From contig CP065006.1 in NCBI GenBank assembly GCA_016699695.1, forward strand, positions 2,790,001 to 2,854,000: a stretch of 64,000 bases of DNA, in the 5' to 3' direction. Positions 36,177 through 45,729 of this stretch are shown here, piece by piece. The first letter of the stretch is position 1. Every line of letters starts with the position of its first letter. The DNA is from Bacteroidota bacterium (GTDB lineage: Bacteria; Bacteroidota; Bacteroidia; Bacteroidales; UBA10428). A program made the position numbers and the translations under genes. The notes under the pieces were generated by a model, which did not search any database, was not told where the DNA came from, and saw only the letters and a program-made list of their open reading frames with translations.

Positions 36177-36638
36177 ATGGTTGAAACTATCATTCGAGCC
36201 ATCGAAGAACTCAAGCTGAAAATTAGGAATAACGTAGAAGCAATTACTCAAAATCAAAATTCAATACAAGCCATGCTTAAGCATAAGATGAATGAAGATT
36301 ATGCCGGCCAGTTTGAACTGATCAGTGAACAAAACCGTGAGCTTCTTGCACAAAACAACGACTTGATTAATGTACAGCTCACCTTGGTTAATTTTTTGGG
36401 TAAATACAAAGACACCGCCATTTTGCGCCAGGATATTCCTTTGGTCGATATTTATTCAGTTACAGATGAACAGGAAGTATTTGCCCTCACAATAAAAGGG
36501 AAACTCAGTTTCAATGAGGATCATCCTTTTTACCATTCGCCCAATTTCTTAGAAAAGCTCATTCATTTTTATATGCAAAAGGAAGAGTATGAATATTGCC
36601 AGCAACTTAACCAGATAAAAGAATCTATAGGGAAATAA
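36177..36638 (+). CDS. Hypothetical coiled-coil protein
   Basis: A 153-residue protein that I do not recognise. Residues 1 to about 80 are helical and rich in Gln, Asn, Glu and Lys with heptad-like spacing (MVETIIRAIEELKLKIRNNVEAITQNQNSIQAML, then ISEQNRELLAQNNDLINVQLTLVNFL), suggesting a coiled coil. The remainder (DIYSVTDEQEVFALTIKGKLSFNEDHPFYHSPNFLEKLIHFYMQKEEYEYCQQL) looks like a small globular helical cap. No signal peptide, membrane helix or Cys-rich site. It stands alone between two terminators. Codon use resembles its neighbours, so it is probably a real gene. Confidence 0.65.
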   Translation: MVETIIRAIEELKLKIRNNVEAITQNQNSIQAMLKHKMNEDYAGQFELISEQNRELLAQNNDLINVQLTLVNFLGKYKDTAILRQDIPLVDIYSVTDEQEVFALTIKGKLSFNEDHPFYHSPNFLEKLIHFYMQKEEYEYCQQLNQIKESIGK

Positions 36639-36660
36639 AACCAAGCATACAGGTGTAACA

Positions 36661-36696
36661 AAAAAGCGCTCCATCCAAACGATAGAGCGCTTTTTC
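36661..36696. terminator. Bidirectional rho-independent terminator
   Basis: An 11-bp stem AAAAAGCGCTC/GAGCGCTTTTT (36661-36671 with 36685-36695) between the converging coiled-coil gene and the minus-strand synthetase-like gene. It has A and T runs on both sides. Confidence 0.9.
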
Positions 36697-36708
36697 TATT
36701 TATTGCTA

Positions 36709-38025
36709 TCATGCAAATTTTTTAGCCAGTATAGTTTTTAGTGTGGGAGTAGTAATTTCGTCCAATTCGTATTGTACCCTTACGGTTGGTTTATTTATTT
36801 TTACTATCCTATTAAGATCAATTGGCGTTCCGATTATTACCGCATCGCAATCTACCTTGTTGATAGTATCCTCGAGGTCTTTAATCTGTTCATCGCTATA
36901 ACCCATCGCAGGTAACAGGGCTCCAATCTCAGGGTATTTTTTAAAGGTTTCAGTGATTGTACCTTTTGTCCAGGGTCGTGGATCAACAATCTCTTTTGCG
37001 CCGAACTGACGGGCAGCTACTACACCAGCTCCATACTTCATTTCGCCGTGTGTAAGAGTGGGTCCATCTTCTACTACCAACACTTTTTTACCTTTAATTT
37101 TTTCAGGGGCATCGAGAATAAGCTTCGAATTGGCTTTAATGACAATGGCCTTGGGATTGTGCTTTTTAATGTTTTCTTCGAGCTGTTTAATATTCTCAGC
37201 TGGTGCACTGTCTACTTTGTTGATGACAATTACATCGGCACGCAGAAAGTTAACCTGGCCGGGATAGTAAAGTAATTCGTGTCCAACCCTGTGCGGATCG
37301 ACCACCACAATTTCGAGGTCTGATTTATAGAAAGGGGTATCGTTGTTACCTCCATCCCAGAGAATGATGTCGGCTTCCTTTTCTGCTTCACGCACGATTG
37401 CTTCGTAATCGACTCCGGCATAAATGACTCTTCCGCGGTCGATATGGGGTTCGTACTCTTCCATCTCTTCGATGGTACACTTATGTTTTTTTAAGTCTTC
37501 TACTGAAGCAAAGCGTTGCACCTTTTGTGCTACCAGGTCGCCATAGGGCATGGGGTGACGGATGGCCACTACTTTTTTACCCATGGCAGTGAGTACATCG
37601 CTTACAATTCTTGAGGTTTGTGATTTTCCGCATCCGGTGCGGATGGCACATACCGAAACTACGGGCTTAACCGATTCTACCATGGTGCGGGTAGGCGATG
37701 CCACCGAAAACTTAGCTCCTGCAGCCTGGGCAATAGCGCCAATCTGCATCAGGTGTGTGTAGGTAACATCAGAATACGAAAAGAGCACTTCATCGGCTTG
37801 CAACTTTTTAATCAGGTCAGAAAGCTCCGATTCGGGATAAATCTGGATGCCTTTTGGGTATTGCGCACCGGCTAGTTCTGCCGGGTATTTACGGCCATCG
37901 ATGTTCGGAATTTGTGTGGCGGTAAATGCCACTACCTCTACGTTTGGGTTGTTACGGTAGAGTACATTGAAATTGTGAAAATCACGGCCGGCAGCACCGC
38001 AAATAATAACACGTCTTGTCTTCAT
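36709..38025 (-). CDS. Cyclic 2,3-diphosphoglycerate synthetase-like P-loop enzyme
   Basis: A 438-residue cytosolic protein of the family named after archaeal cyclic 2,3-diphosphoglycerate synthetase. An N-terminal Rossmann-like domain opens RRVIICGAAGRDFHNFNVLYR (about 4-24). A P-loop domain has CAIRTGCGKSQTSR (about 149-162), then LWDGGNNDTPF, INKVDSAPAENI and VEDGPTLTHGEM. A closing GTPIDLNRIV segment lies near 410. Archaeal members make an osmolyte/thermoprotectant from 2,3-bisphosphoglycerate with ATP. Bacterial relatives, often in anaerobes, are uncharacterised, so the name describes the family and not a proven activity. It is monocistronic. Confidence 0.75.
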   Translation of the reverse strand: MKTRRVIICGAAGRDFHNFNVLYRNNPNVEVVAFTATQIPNIDGRKYPAELAGAQYPKGIQIYPESELSDLIKKLQADEVLFSYSDVTYTHLMQIGAIAQAAGAKFSVASPTRTMVESVKPVVSVCAIRTGCGKSQTSRIVSDVLTAMGKKVVAIRHPMPYGDLVAQKVQRFASVEDLKKHKCTIEEMEEYEPHIDRGRVIYAGVDYEAIVREAEKEADIILWDGGNNDTPFYKSDLEIVVVDPHRVGHELLYYPGQVNFLRADVIVINKVDSAPAENIKQLEENIKKHNPKAIVIKANSKLILDAPEKIKGKKVLVVEDGPTLTHGEMKYGAGVVAARQFGAKEIVDPRPWTKGTITETFKKYPEIGALLPAMGYSDEQIKDLEDTINKVDCDAVIIGTPIDLNRIVKINKPTVRVQYELDEITTPTLKTILAKKFA

Positions 38026-38246
38026 AGCATATTAGGGTTTATGTGATAGAATATTGTTGCTGCAATTTATCTTTTTAAGGTTTTTTTTTGCATGATTAAT
38101 TGCAGGCTTTTATATATACCATCTTTCTGTCGAAAACACCTAATAGGGCCTTTAAAATCGTTTTCTTTATCAAGTATTGCTTGGTATTAATACGAATACA
38201 CGGTAGCAGGCTTCCTTGCTTTAAAGAATCATGTAAGTTTCTTAAT

Positions 38247-38284
38247 CAAAAAAGAGGCTGCCTTTTAGCAAAGCAGCCTCTCTC
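38247..38284 (-). terminator. Rho-independent terminator of the GH13 gene cluster
   Basis: An 8-bp or longer stem GAGGCTGC/GCAGCCTC (38254-38261 with 38273-38280). On the minus strand it is followed by a T run. It lies 25-60 bp past the stop of the T9SS-exported amylase gene. Confidence 0.85.
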
Positions 38285-38305
38285 TGAAATACATTTGTGT
38301 GGTCT

Positions 38306-41300
38306 TTATTTAATTTTCATAAACTTACCTGCATACGAATTGTTATCGTTGTCGCGGGTTTTTACTACATACATACCTGGTTTAAGGGCCGAAATATCCA
38401 GGGTGTTGTCCGCCGGTCCATCAATAAGCTGTTCTTTTACTAATTGACCTGCAATACTGTAAATGGCAGCATACTTCATGTTGGTAGCGCCCAAGGTGAT
38501 ATACTCATTGGCCGGATTCGGATACAGTGAAATTACCGCTGGTTTATCCATGTAATTGTCCAATATGGAAGTGGTACCATCTTGGTTTTTAATGTAATAA
38601 TCTCCATTATGTGTGCTTCCGGAATGAATATAGCCAAAGTCATAAACTCCGGGCGTTCCGGTTCCTTTTGTTTCGGATTTATTTCTGAATACAGCGGCAA
38701 TCCAGTAAATCGAATCGATGGCAGGCACGGAATAATAGGTCGATGGGGTAAAACTAATGGAGAAGTAACCAGGTTTATCGGCAACAGGGTTCATTTTTCC
38801 TACTCCGTCATCTGCTCCCCAGTTTCCAATAGCATTTTCCCAATCAATACCATTTGCAGTATTTACGTAGCCGGAATGCATGTAAATGTATGGTTCATTC
38901 GCTAACTCACCATTCCCTTGGTTGGCATTAAATGTAATGGTAATGGGGGTTGTTTTAGCAAAACTTTTAGGCATGACAGTAATAAAAGGATCGCTAGACT
39001 TAACCCCTACATAAATAGTGGTATTTCTAAAGCCCTTGCCCAGGTTGGTGTTGGTGGCATCGCGGAAATACATTCCTATTTTGTAGATTGACGTTTCTTC
39101 TAAAACACCAAAGTACTCTTCGGGTGTAAGGGTAATCTCCCAGATATCATCTGACACCTCGGTCATTAAACCTACACCATCATCGTTGAGGTTGCCTACT
39201 ATATGCGAAAGATTTGTACTTTCTTTGCTAGTGGTTACCACACCGGCATGCATGTAAACTTTCGATGCACCTACCAATCCTGCAGTGCCGTCGTTCGAAG
39301 CCATGGTGGCATCGAAGGTAATGGTAATTAAACTATCGCGTGTAAACGGATAGGGATTTACAGTTACCGGATTTTCATAAACCTCTACAATACCTGGCAT
39401 ACCGTCGGAGTATCGGGTGGTGGTGAAAATGTGCCATTCGCCAGCCTTTAGGTTAATGGGGTCATTGACATTGGTTACGCTTATTTCTTCACCTGAGAAA
39501 TAATTGTACCAGGTGCCTGTTTCAGGAAATGCCGGATCAATGGTATTTTCAATTAGGCCAAAGTTGCCAATCAACACCAGGCCTTCATCGCCAAAATCGT
39601 AGCTTAAGCGTCTGGTAACGGTGTTGTATTTATGGTTTACTGTGGCTGAGGCCAGGTTTTCCGCTCCTATTTCGTTGCGAAGGTTTAAGATGCCACTGTA
39701 AGCATCATACACATATTGGCGGTTTTCATCTTCATAATAACCCAGACCATCGGGGCCCCATGGTAGAGGTTTATTACCCACCCGACCATTGAAATCGATG
39801 TTTATGTCGTATGCCAGTTCGTCGAACTGCCATATCATTTTTGGGCCAGGGAAAAGGTAAGTAAAGGCCGCAGCCATTTTCTTGCGTTCGAACATAACTT
39901 GTTGGTCTTTAACATCATAGCTACCATCGGCACTAATCATACCTTCGGAAAGTGCATGTTCGGCCAGACGTCTTTCGTCGTGACTGTTATAAAAGGCTAC
40001 ATGGCTGTTTTGTTGCATGCCGTTAAAGGTACCTGTGGTAGCATTACCTAACATGGCAGGTATATAATCGTAACTTTTGTTTCGCCACAATTTCATGCCA
40101 TAATTGGCCAGTTCTGTTTCTTCGTTCGAAGGTCCCCAATGCTCGAGAATGATATAGGCATCAGGGTCAACAGCCCAGATTGAGTCGGCCATGCGTTTGA
40201 GAATGGCTATTCTTACCGCATCGTAACTATCGGGATTGGTTGAATTGGTAAAGCCTTTGGTGAAATCGAATCGGTACCCGTCTACATGGTATTCCTGAAT
40301 CCAATAGCGGTTCACGCTATCAACAAAGGCTTTTGTATAGTCGCTGGTATGATCGAAATCGTTTCCCCAACTATATCCTGGCGGTGGGTCACGGTTAAAC
40401 CAGGGGTTGTTAGCTGCAGGTTTGGAGGCTGCATCGTCCCAATAAAGTTTTGCCATGGCATTTTGTCCAAAAGCATGGTTGAGTACCATGTCCATAATTA
40501 CGGCAAAACCCATTTGGTGAGCGGTTTCGATAAAATGTTTAAGGCTGTCTTTGGGCCCGTAGTATTTATCGGGGGCAAAGTAATACGATGGATTATAACC
40601 CCAAGATTCGTTGCCTTCGAATTCACTGAAAGGCATTAGTTCTATAGCCTCTACACCAAGTCGTTTTAGGTAGTTCAGTGTATCGATCAGGGTTGAATAC
40701 GAGTGAGTGCCTACAAAATCGCGCACGAGCAGTTCATAAATTACCAGATTGTCGAGTTCCGGACGAACCCAGGTATCTTCGGTAGCTGACCACACATAGG
40801 GTGTCTGTCCGGTTTGCAACACAGTAGCTGTCTGGTATTCAGTTTTGGTATAAACCGGAAGGTTAGGATAAACACTCGTTGGAATATGTTGGTCATTCCA
40901 TGGGTCGGCAATTTTTTCGGCATAGGGGTCGCCAATTTTTGCTGTGCCATCGACCCAGTATTGAAATACATACTCTTGCTGAGGGGTGAGGCCATTAATG
41001 GTAAGCCATAAAAACTCACCATCGGTGGTTTGCTTCATCTGGTATTCATCGGCTACAATCCAATTGTTAAAATCACCCACCACGTATGCATATTCTTTGT
41101 CAGGGGCTTCCAGTACAAGGGTTACACTGGTATCACCTTCGTGGTAGTTAATACCTTTGCGCACACCTGCCGGAAGATCTTCAATAACAGTTTCATTTCT
41201 GATAAATATTTTTACAGAATCAACTACTTCTTCTATACCATTGTTAGCAGTAACTTTAAACCAGTGTTCATTGCTTGTAATTACCTTGTATTTACCATTT

Positions 41301-41899
41301 GCTGCTGAAGTATTGGCCGAATATATCTCTACATCGTTAACTGTCACCAAAATATCAGAGGTATCTGTTGCAATAACAGACCATTCAACAGAATCATTCA
41401 ATAAGAAAATTTCATCCCTGATAGGTGCTGTAAAGGCAACAGACAATCCTTCGGCATAAACAGTGTAGAAAATATCGGTATTTCCAACATCTTTCCCTTC
41501 TTTAGTGTTATCTGCTGACCTGAAGACAAACGCTAATTTCTCGATTGTTTCGTTAGAAGCAACACCATAGTATTCTCTTATCGAAGGAGTTATTGCAAGT
41601 TGGTAAAGGTTGTCGCCAATTCGGGTTAATTTATATTTTTCGCTATTATCTCCCCAAGTTGGGGCGTATTCCCAATCGGAATTACTTGTACTGTTATTTG
41701 TAATAACACCTGTATGTGCATATACATCACCGGTATATCCGGAAAGTCCACCTGAACCTTGAGTAGCATCAAAAGTAATTGTTACAGCATCAGTATCTGT
41801 AGGAAAGGCGGGATCGGCAGTAATCACTTGCGCATTTAAAGCAATGGCAATCGTTAATAATAACGTAATTACTGAGAAAAACTTCTTCATAGTATTCAT
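38306..41899 (-). CDS. Secreted GH13 alpha-amylase-family glycosidase with T9SS sorting domain
   Basis: A 1197-residue multidomain protein. Signal peptide (about 1-23, ending LNAQ). An N-terminal Ig-like carbohydrate-associated module (about 25-150), homologous in style to two more copies near 840-1090 (each has PFTRDSLITITFDAT or KTTPITITFNANQG). A CBM48/E-set-type module (about 240-350, YAYVVGDFNNW). A GH13 (beta/alpha)8 barrel with nucleophile Asp545 (GYRFDF), acid/base Glu586 (IILEHWG) and Asp641 (NSHDERR). The end is a type A sorting domain (LYPNPANEYITLGA to KFMKIK). It should cut alpha-1,4 or 1,6 glucans outside the cell. It sits 29 bp after the lipoprotein amylase gene in the same operon. 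Confidence 0.9.
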   Translation of the reverse strand: MNTMKKFFSVITLLLTIAIALNAQVITADPAFPTDTDAVTITFDATQGSGGLSGYTGDVYAHTGVITNNSTSNSDWEYAPTWGDNSEKYKLTRIGDNLYQLAITPSIREYYGVASNETIEKLAFVFRSADNTKEGKDVGNTDIFYTVYAEGLSVAFTAPIRDEIFLLNDSVEWSVIATDTSDILVTVNDVEIYSANTSAANGKYKVITSNEHWFKVTANNGIEEVVDSVKIFIRNETVIEDLPAGVRKGINYHEGDTSVTLVLEAPDKEYAYVVGDFNNWIVADEYQMKQTTDGEFLWLTINGLTPQQEYVFQYWVDGTAKIGDPYAEKIADPWNDQHIPTSVYPNLPVYTKTEYQTATVLQTGQTPYVWSATEDTWVRPELDNLVIYELLVRDFVGTHSYSTLIDTLNYLKRLGVEAIELMPFSEFEGNESWGYNPSYYFAPDKYYGPKDSLKHFIETAHQMGFAVIMDMVLNHAFGQNAMAKLYWDDAASKPAANNPWFNRDPPPGYSWGNDFDHTSDYTKAFVDSVNRYWIQEYHVDGYRFDFTKGFTNSTNPDSYDAVRIAILKRMADSIWAVDPDAYIILEHWGPSNEETELANYGMKLWRNKSYDYIPAMLGNATTGTFNGMQQNSHVAFYNSHDERRLAEHALSEGMISADGSYDVKDQQVMFERKKMAAAFTYLFPGPKMIWQFDELAYDINIDFNGRVGNKPLPWGPDGLGYYEDENRQYVYDAYSGILNLRNEIGAENLASATVNHKYNTVTRRLSYDFGDEGLVLIGNFGLIENTIDPAFPETGTWYNYFSGEEISVTNVNDPINLKAGEWHIFTTTRYSDGMPGIVEVYENPVTVNPYPFTRDSLITITFDATMASNDGTAGLVGASKVYMHAGVVTTSKESTNLSHIVGNLNDDGVGLMTEVSDDIWEITLTPEEYFGVLEETSIYKIGMYFRDATNTNLGKGFRNTTIYVGVKSSDPFITVMPKSFAKTTPITITFNANQGNGELANEPYIYMHSGYVNTANGIDWENAIGNWGADDGVGKMNPVADKPGYFSISFTPSTYYSVPAIDSIYWIAAVFRNKSETKGTGTPGVYDFGYIHSGSTHNGDYYIKNQDGTTSILDNYMDKPAVISLYPNPANEYITLGATNMKYAAIYSIAGQLVKEQLIDGPADNTLDISALKPGMYVVKTRDNDNNSYAGKFMKIK

Positions 41900-41928
41900 A
41901 TTAATTTAATTTTCAATGAGTATTCATT

Positions 41929-43800
41929 TTATTGTTCAAGGGAAAATATAAAAGACTCAAGTGGTTTCAGATCAATGCGTACTTTACCTTTTCCGTCGAG
42001 TACAACTAGTTGTGTGCCATATTGTTTATAAAACTGGTCTTTGAAGTTATAAGAACCCTGTTTGAGATTCCAGGCAGCAATAAGGCTTTCGGGCAAATCC
42101 AGGTCGAATCCATACGAGTCGGTAGCGCTAAAATTGGTCAATACAAGGATTTTTTCTGTTTCGCTCCAGCGTGCAAACGAAAATACCTTATTGTTATATC
42201 CTTCAGTCACCTGGCGGTTATGGGTATGAATTTCGGCATACTTTCCCATCAAAGCGCTGCTACTGATAGTATAATTCAACAGCCGGCTGTAAAAGTCGCG
42301 CAATTGTTTCTCGTCTTCCGTAAGCAGCCCACCATCAAAGGCACCTTTGTTCATCCAACGTTGTTGAGAAGGCACACCCCAGTAATCGAATATTGTGGTG
42401 CGGGTTTCAGAACCAAAACCTGCGTTTCCATTTCCAGGTTCGCCTAGCTCCTGAGCAAAATAGAGCAGGGTAGGAGAAGTGCTGATAGTGGCCGAAAGTA
42501 CCATCATCGGTTTTCCTTTCTCGGCACTTCCAGCAAAACCTGTACTGGCAATTCGTTGCTCGTCGTGGTTTTCGAGAAAATGGATCATGTGGTGTTCAAT
42601 ATCAGCCAGACCGTATTGTATGGCAGCCAGGTTATCGGTACTTCCATTTCCCTGAATAATATGTTTGAGGGTATCGTAAAGTTCTACCTTGTCGTACAGG
42701 TAGTCCATTTTTCCTTTCAAAATGTAATCGCGGTAAAGATTGGGTTGGTAAACTTCAGCCAGCAGAAATGCATCGGGGTTTTTCATTTTGATGGACGAGT
42801 TCATGTAACTCCAAAATTCAACAGGCACCATTTCGGCCATATCAAAACGGAAACCATCCACACCTTTTTCTATCCAATATAGGGTAATGTCTTTAAATTT
42901 CTTCCAGGAATCGGGAACGGATTTGTCCTGCCAGAAAGCATAATGCTCGGCTGCAGTTTTTGTGGCATAAGCGGCTGGGAGGGTATCGAAATCGTATGTG
43001 CCATCGGGCTTTACTCCGTAATTAATTTTTACAGTCTCGTACCAGTCGTAAAAACCGGGCTGTGCTGCGCGTGTTCCATTGCCAGTCCATTTAGCAGGGT
43101 TTTCGTCAAAATATTTGTCGGATAGAGGATGATTTTCGCCACCCAGGGGTTTATAGCCATTTAAAAACTCCGGTACCACAAATTTCTGTCCGGGGATATA
43201 ATAAAAGTTATTGTCGCGGCTGTATTCCACACTTGTATCATCAGAGGCCCCAAAATCTTCCACACCTTCGGGGTTCGATGCTCCCTCGTATTTACGGGCC
43301 ACATGGTTAGGAACAATATCGATAATTACCTTCATTTGATGCTGATGGGTGCGGGCGATGAGCGCCTCGAATTCTTCCATCCGCTTGGCAGGATCAACTG
43401 CAAGATCGGGGCTGACATTGTAATAATCCTTTACTGCATAGGGCGATCCGGCTCTTCCTTTTACTACATCGGGGTCGTCGTTTGAGATACCATATTTGGT
43501 GTAATCGGTAATTACTGCATGGTGCAATACGCCTGTATACCAGATATGTGTTACACCGAGTTTTTTGATTTCTTCCAGGGCTGTATCAGAAAAATCGTTG
43601 AATTTACCAACGCCATTCTCTTCCAGGGTACCCCAGGGTTTATTGGTAGCATTCTGGTTGCCGAATAATCGGGTAAAAACCTGATATATAACTACTTTCT
43701 GATGATTCTTTGTTTCCTTCATGTCAGGGTTCTTGTGGCTTTGGCAAGCCGGGAGCATAAGACCTGTCAGCAAAGTAACTAAGAGAAGAGCCTTTTTCAT
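41929..43800 (-). CDS. GH13 alpha-amylase-family lipoprotein
   Basis: A 623-residue glycosidase with a lipoprotein signal (LPAC, lipidated Cys19), so it is anchored in the envelope. The GH13 barrel starts at VVIYQVFTRLFG (about 36-47). IIDIVPNHVARKYE is conserved region I. The nucleophile is Asp320 (GFRFDMAE), the acid/base Glu349 (LLAEVYQP) and the third carboxylate Asp413 (LENHDEQR). A C-terminal beta domain ends LKPLESFIFSLEQ. It probably hydrolyses maltodextrins after the secreted neighbour has cut polymer. It is the upstream gene of the two-gene amylase unit; the regulator gene 225 bp further upstream is on the same strand. No SusC/SusD pair is nearby. Confidence 0.9.
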   Translation of the reverse strand: MKKALLLVTLLTGLMLPACQSHKNPDMKETKNHQKVVIYQVFTRLFGNQNATNKPWGTLEENGVGKFNDFSDTALEEIKKLGVTHIWYTGVLHHAVITDYTKYGISNDDPDVVKGRAGSPYAVKDYYNVSPDLAVDPAKRMEEFEALIARTHQHQMKVIIDIVPNHVARKYEGASNPEGVEDFGASDDTSVEYSRDNNFYYIPGQKFVVPEFLNGYKPLGGENHPLSDKYFDENPAKWTGNGTRAAQPGFYDWYETVKINYGVKPDGTYDFDTLPAAYATKTAAEHYAFWQDKSVPDSWKKFKDITLYWIEKGVDGFRFDMAEMVPVEFWSYMNSSIKMKNPDAFLLAEVYQPNLYRDYILKGKMDYLYDKVELYDTLKHIIQGNGSTDNLAAIQYGLADIEHHMIHFLENHDEQRIASTGFAGSAEKGKPMMVLSATISTSPTLLYFAQELGEPGNGNAGFGSETRTTIFDYWGVPSQQRWMNKGAFDGGLLTEDEKQLRDFYSRLLNYTISSSALMGKYAEIHTHNRQVTEGYNNKVFSFARWSETEKILVLTNFSATDSYGFDLDLPESLIAAWNLKQGSYNFKDQFYKQYGTQLVVLDGKGKVRIDLKPLESFIFSLEQ

Positions 43801-44025
43801 TTTTGTTGCAATTTGTGTGTTGAATAATTTAATGACTCTAAACTATGCATTTTGGGCATGGAGTGAGTATACGTTCGCAAAAGAAATAAAGTTGAATTCA
43901 AGTTCCTACGAAATTAGGCATTATATAAACGAAAAGTTGTTATTCTTTTGTTAAATATCAAAAAATCAAATAAATACATGTGTGAAAGATTTCTGAAATC
44001 AAGAAATAATTTTATCAAAAATAAT

Positions 44026-45630
44026 TTAGGCAAACCTTATTTCCATGATTTTGTTTTCGAATTCGCTGCTCGAAACACGAGCCTTTTTTTTGATACGTGT
44101 TTTGTAGGTATACACTGTATTTACCGAAAAGCCCAGAATCCGGGCTATTTGTTCATTGTCTGATATTCCAAGCCTGATGAGTGCAAAAATACGTAAGTCG
44201 TTGTTGAGGGCTTTAGGCTCGTCGGGTATCACTTGTTCCTCTGGCAACATTAATTCGTTAAACTTCTCTACAAATTCCGGAAAGATATTCAGGAAATAGC
44301 TGTCGAAATTCTTGAAGAGTTTGTCTCGTTCTGTTTTTGGGTTCAGGCTGTTGATGGATCGTTCAATTCCAGCAAGGTTTTTTTTGGCCAGAAAACTGTT
44401 AATTACACTGTGCAGACCTTCCAGTTTATCGATGTATTGTGTGCTGAATTTAAAGTAGTAACCAATATACTCGGTTTTAATTTTGTTTGCTTCGTGCAGT
44501 TTTTCAGTGAGTTCGAGTAAATCGGAATTGGTCTGTAAAATAATTTTTCGGGCTTTTCTCAAGCGACGCAACTGAATGAGTGCGATAAGGGCCAGAGTGC
44601 TGATAAGGAGCATAACCGAACCGACCAATAGAATGGATTGAACCATTAGCTTACGCTTCTTTTCTACCAGCTGCAATTGGGCAGCCTCAATCTTGGGTAA
44701 TAAAGAAGCAATATGCAATTGACGGAGTTTTGCGTTAAAAATGTCTGCGTCTTCTTTTGCTAGAAGTATGTAACGGTAGGCGTGTTCGATGTCGCCTTCG
44801 TAGTAAAGTTGCTCAGCGAGGGAGGTAAGGGCCATTGTTTCCTTAGTGGCAGTCATCATGTCATAAATAGCAGATTCGATGGTGTGGTAGAGTGCCTTTT
44901 CCGGCTGATTGTATTCGCGGTAAATGTATCCAAGTGCCGAATGCACACCAGCAAGTTGACGATGGCTCGGGTTTAGGTCGCTAAGGATTTTTTCTAAATA
45001 AACTACCGATTTGTTTAGGTCGTATCGGGCAAGGTATCGCAGTCCCTCGAACCAAAGAGGGTAGTATGATCCGGCAGGTAAAAGCATTTGAATAGAATCG
45101 ACGTACTTCTCTGCCAGTTTACGGTAATTGGGCGAAAAAACCGCTGTACTGTTAAAATCAGCAACATCGTAATAGGCACGGGCCAGATAGCCATAATGCA
45201 CGGCTTTTTCGTCAGTTGGTAAAACTATCGCTGATACAGAAAGTAAAGTATCAATCGCTTCGCGATATAATCCTCTGGCAGTAAGAATATTGCCTGTTTT
45301 AGATTTTACAAGTGCAATTTTTACCGGATCGTTAAGTTGATAGGCCAGGCTTAACCATTTTGTGGAATAGTGGAGGGCTGAATCGAAATTGTAAGCTTCG
45401 TATTCGTTTACCAGTTGTTCATAAATAGAGAATAATAAATTGCTTTTTACCTCACCTTTTTCCGAGTGACTGGCTTGTACAAGTTTGGCAATGTTTTGAT
45501 TTTTTTTCTGGATGTATTGATTTCGCTTGGCGATATGCATCTCCAGCTTGAGAAAAAGACTATCTGTTTCTCGGGCCTGAATGCTATTTGAAATAAAAAA
45601 CGATAAAGAAAACAGGATGTACCAACGCAT
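44026..45630 (-). CDS. Membrane-bound TPR regulator with C-terminal LuxR-like HTH (DUF6377-type)
   Basis: A 534-residue protein. Signal peptide (about 1-19). A periplasmic helical repeat region of TPR type (about 60-320; motifs such as YLARAYYDVADF and HSALGYIYREYNQPEKALYH). One membrane helix (about 329-353, SILLVGSVMLLISTLALIALIQL). A cytoplasmic coiled segment. A C-terminal helix-turn-helix (about 485-515, IRLGISDNEQIARILGFSVNTVYTYKTRIKKKA). The layout, a sensor in the periplasm and DNA binding inside, recalls SusR-type regulators of polysaccharide loci. Its place directly upstream of two amylase genes suggests that it senses a starch-derived sugar and controls them. That link is inferred. 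A weak promoter-like TTGG-N18-TAACTTTA precedes it. Confidence 0.78.
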   Translation of the reverse strand: MRWYILFSLSFFISNSIQARETDSLFLKLEMHIAKRNQYIQKKNQNIAKLVQASHSEKGEVKSNLLFSIYEQLVNEYEAYNFDSALHYSTKWLSLAYQLNDPVKIALVKSKTGNILTARGLYREAIDTLLSVSAIVLPTDEKAVHYGYLARAYYDVADFNSTAVFSPNYRKLAEKYVDSIQMLLPAGSYYPLWFEGLRYLARYDLNKSVVYLEKILSDLNPSHRQLAGVHSALGYIYREYNQPEKALYHTIESAIYDMMTATKETMALTSLAEQLYYEGDIEHAYRYILLAKEDADIFNAKLRQLHIASLLPKIEAAQLQLVEKKRKLMVQSILLVGSVMLLISTLALIALIQLRRLRKARKIILQTNSDLLELTEKLHEANKIKTEYIGYYFKFSTQYIDKLEGLHSVINSFLAKKNLAGIERSINSLNPKTERDKLFKNFDSYFLNIFPEFVEKFNELMLPEEQVIPDEPKALNNDLRIFALIRLGISDNEQIARILGFSVNTVYTYKTRIKKKARVSSSEFENKIMEIRFA

Positions 45631-45729
45631 TTGAAGGCAATTTTTGACTTTGCTAAAGGCTAAAGTTAGAATTTATTGCCGACTTACCAATTGAGTTGAA
45701 TGCAGGGGATGCATTCTGGTTGCCTTTGA

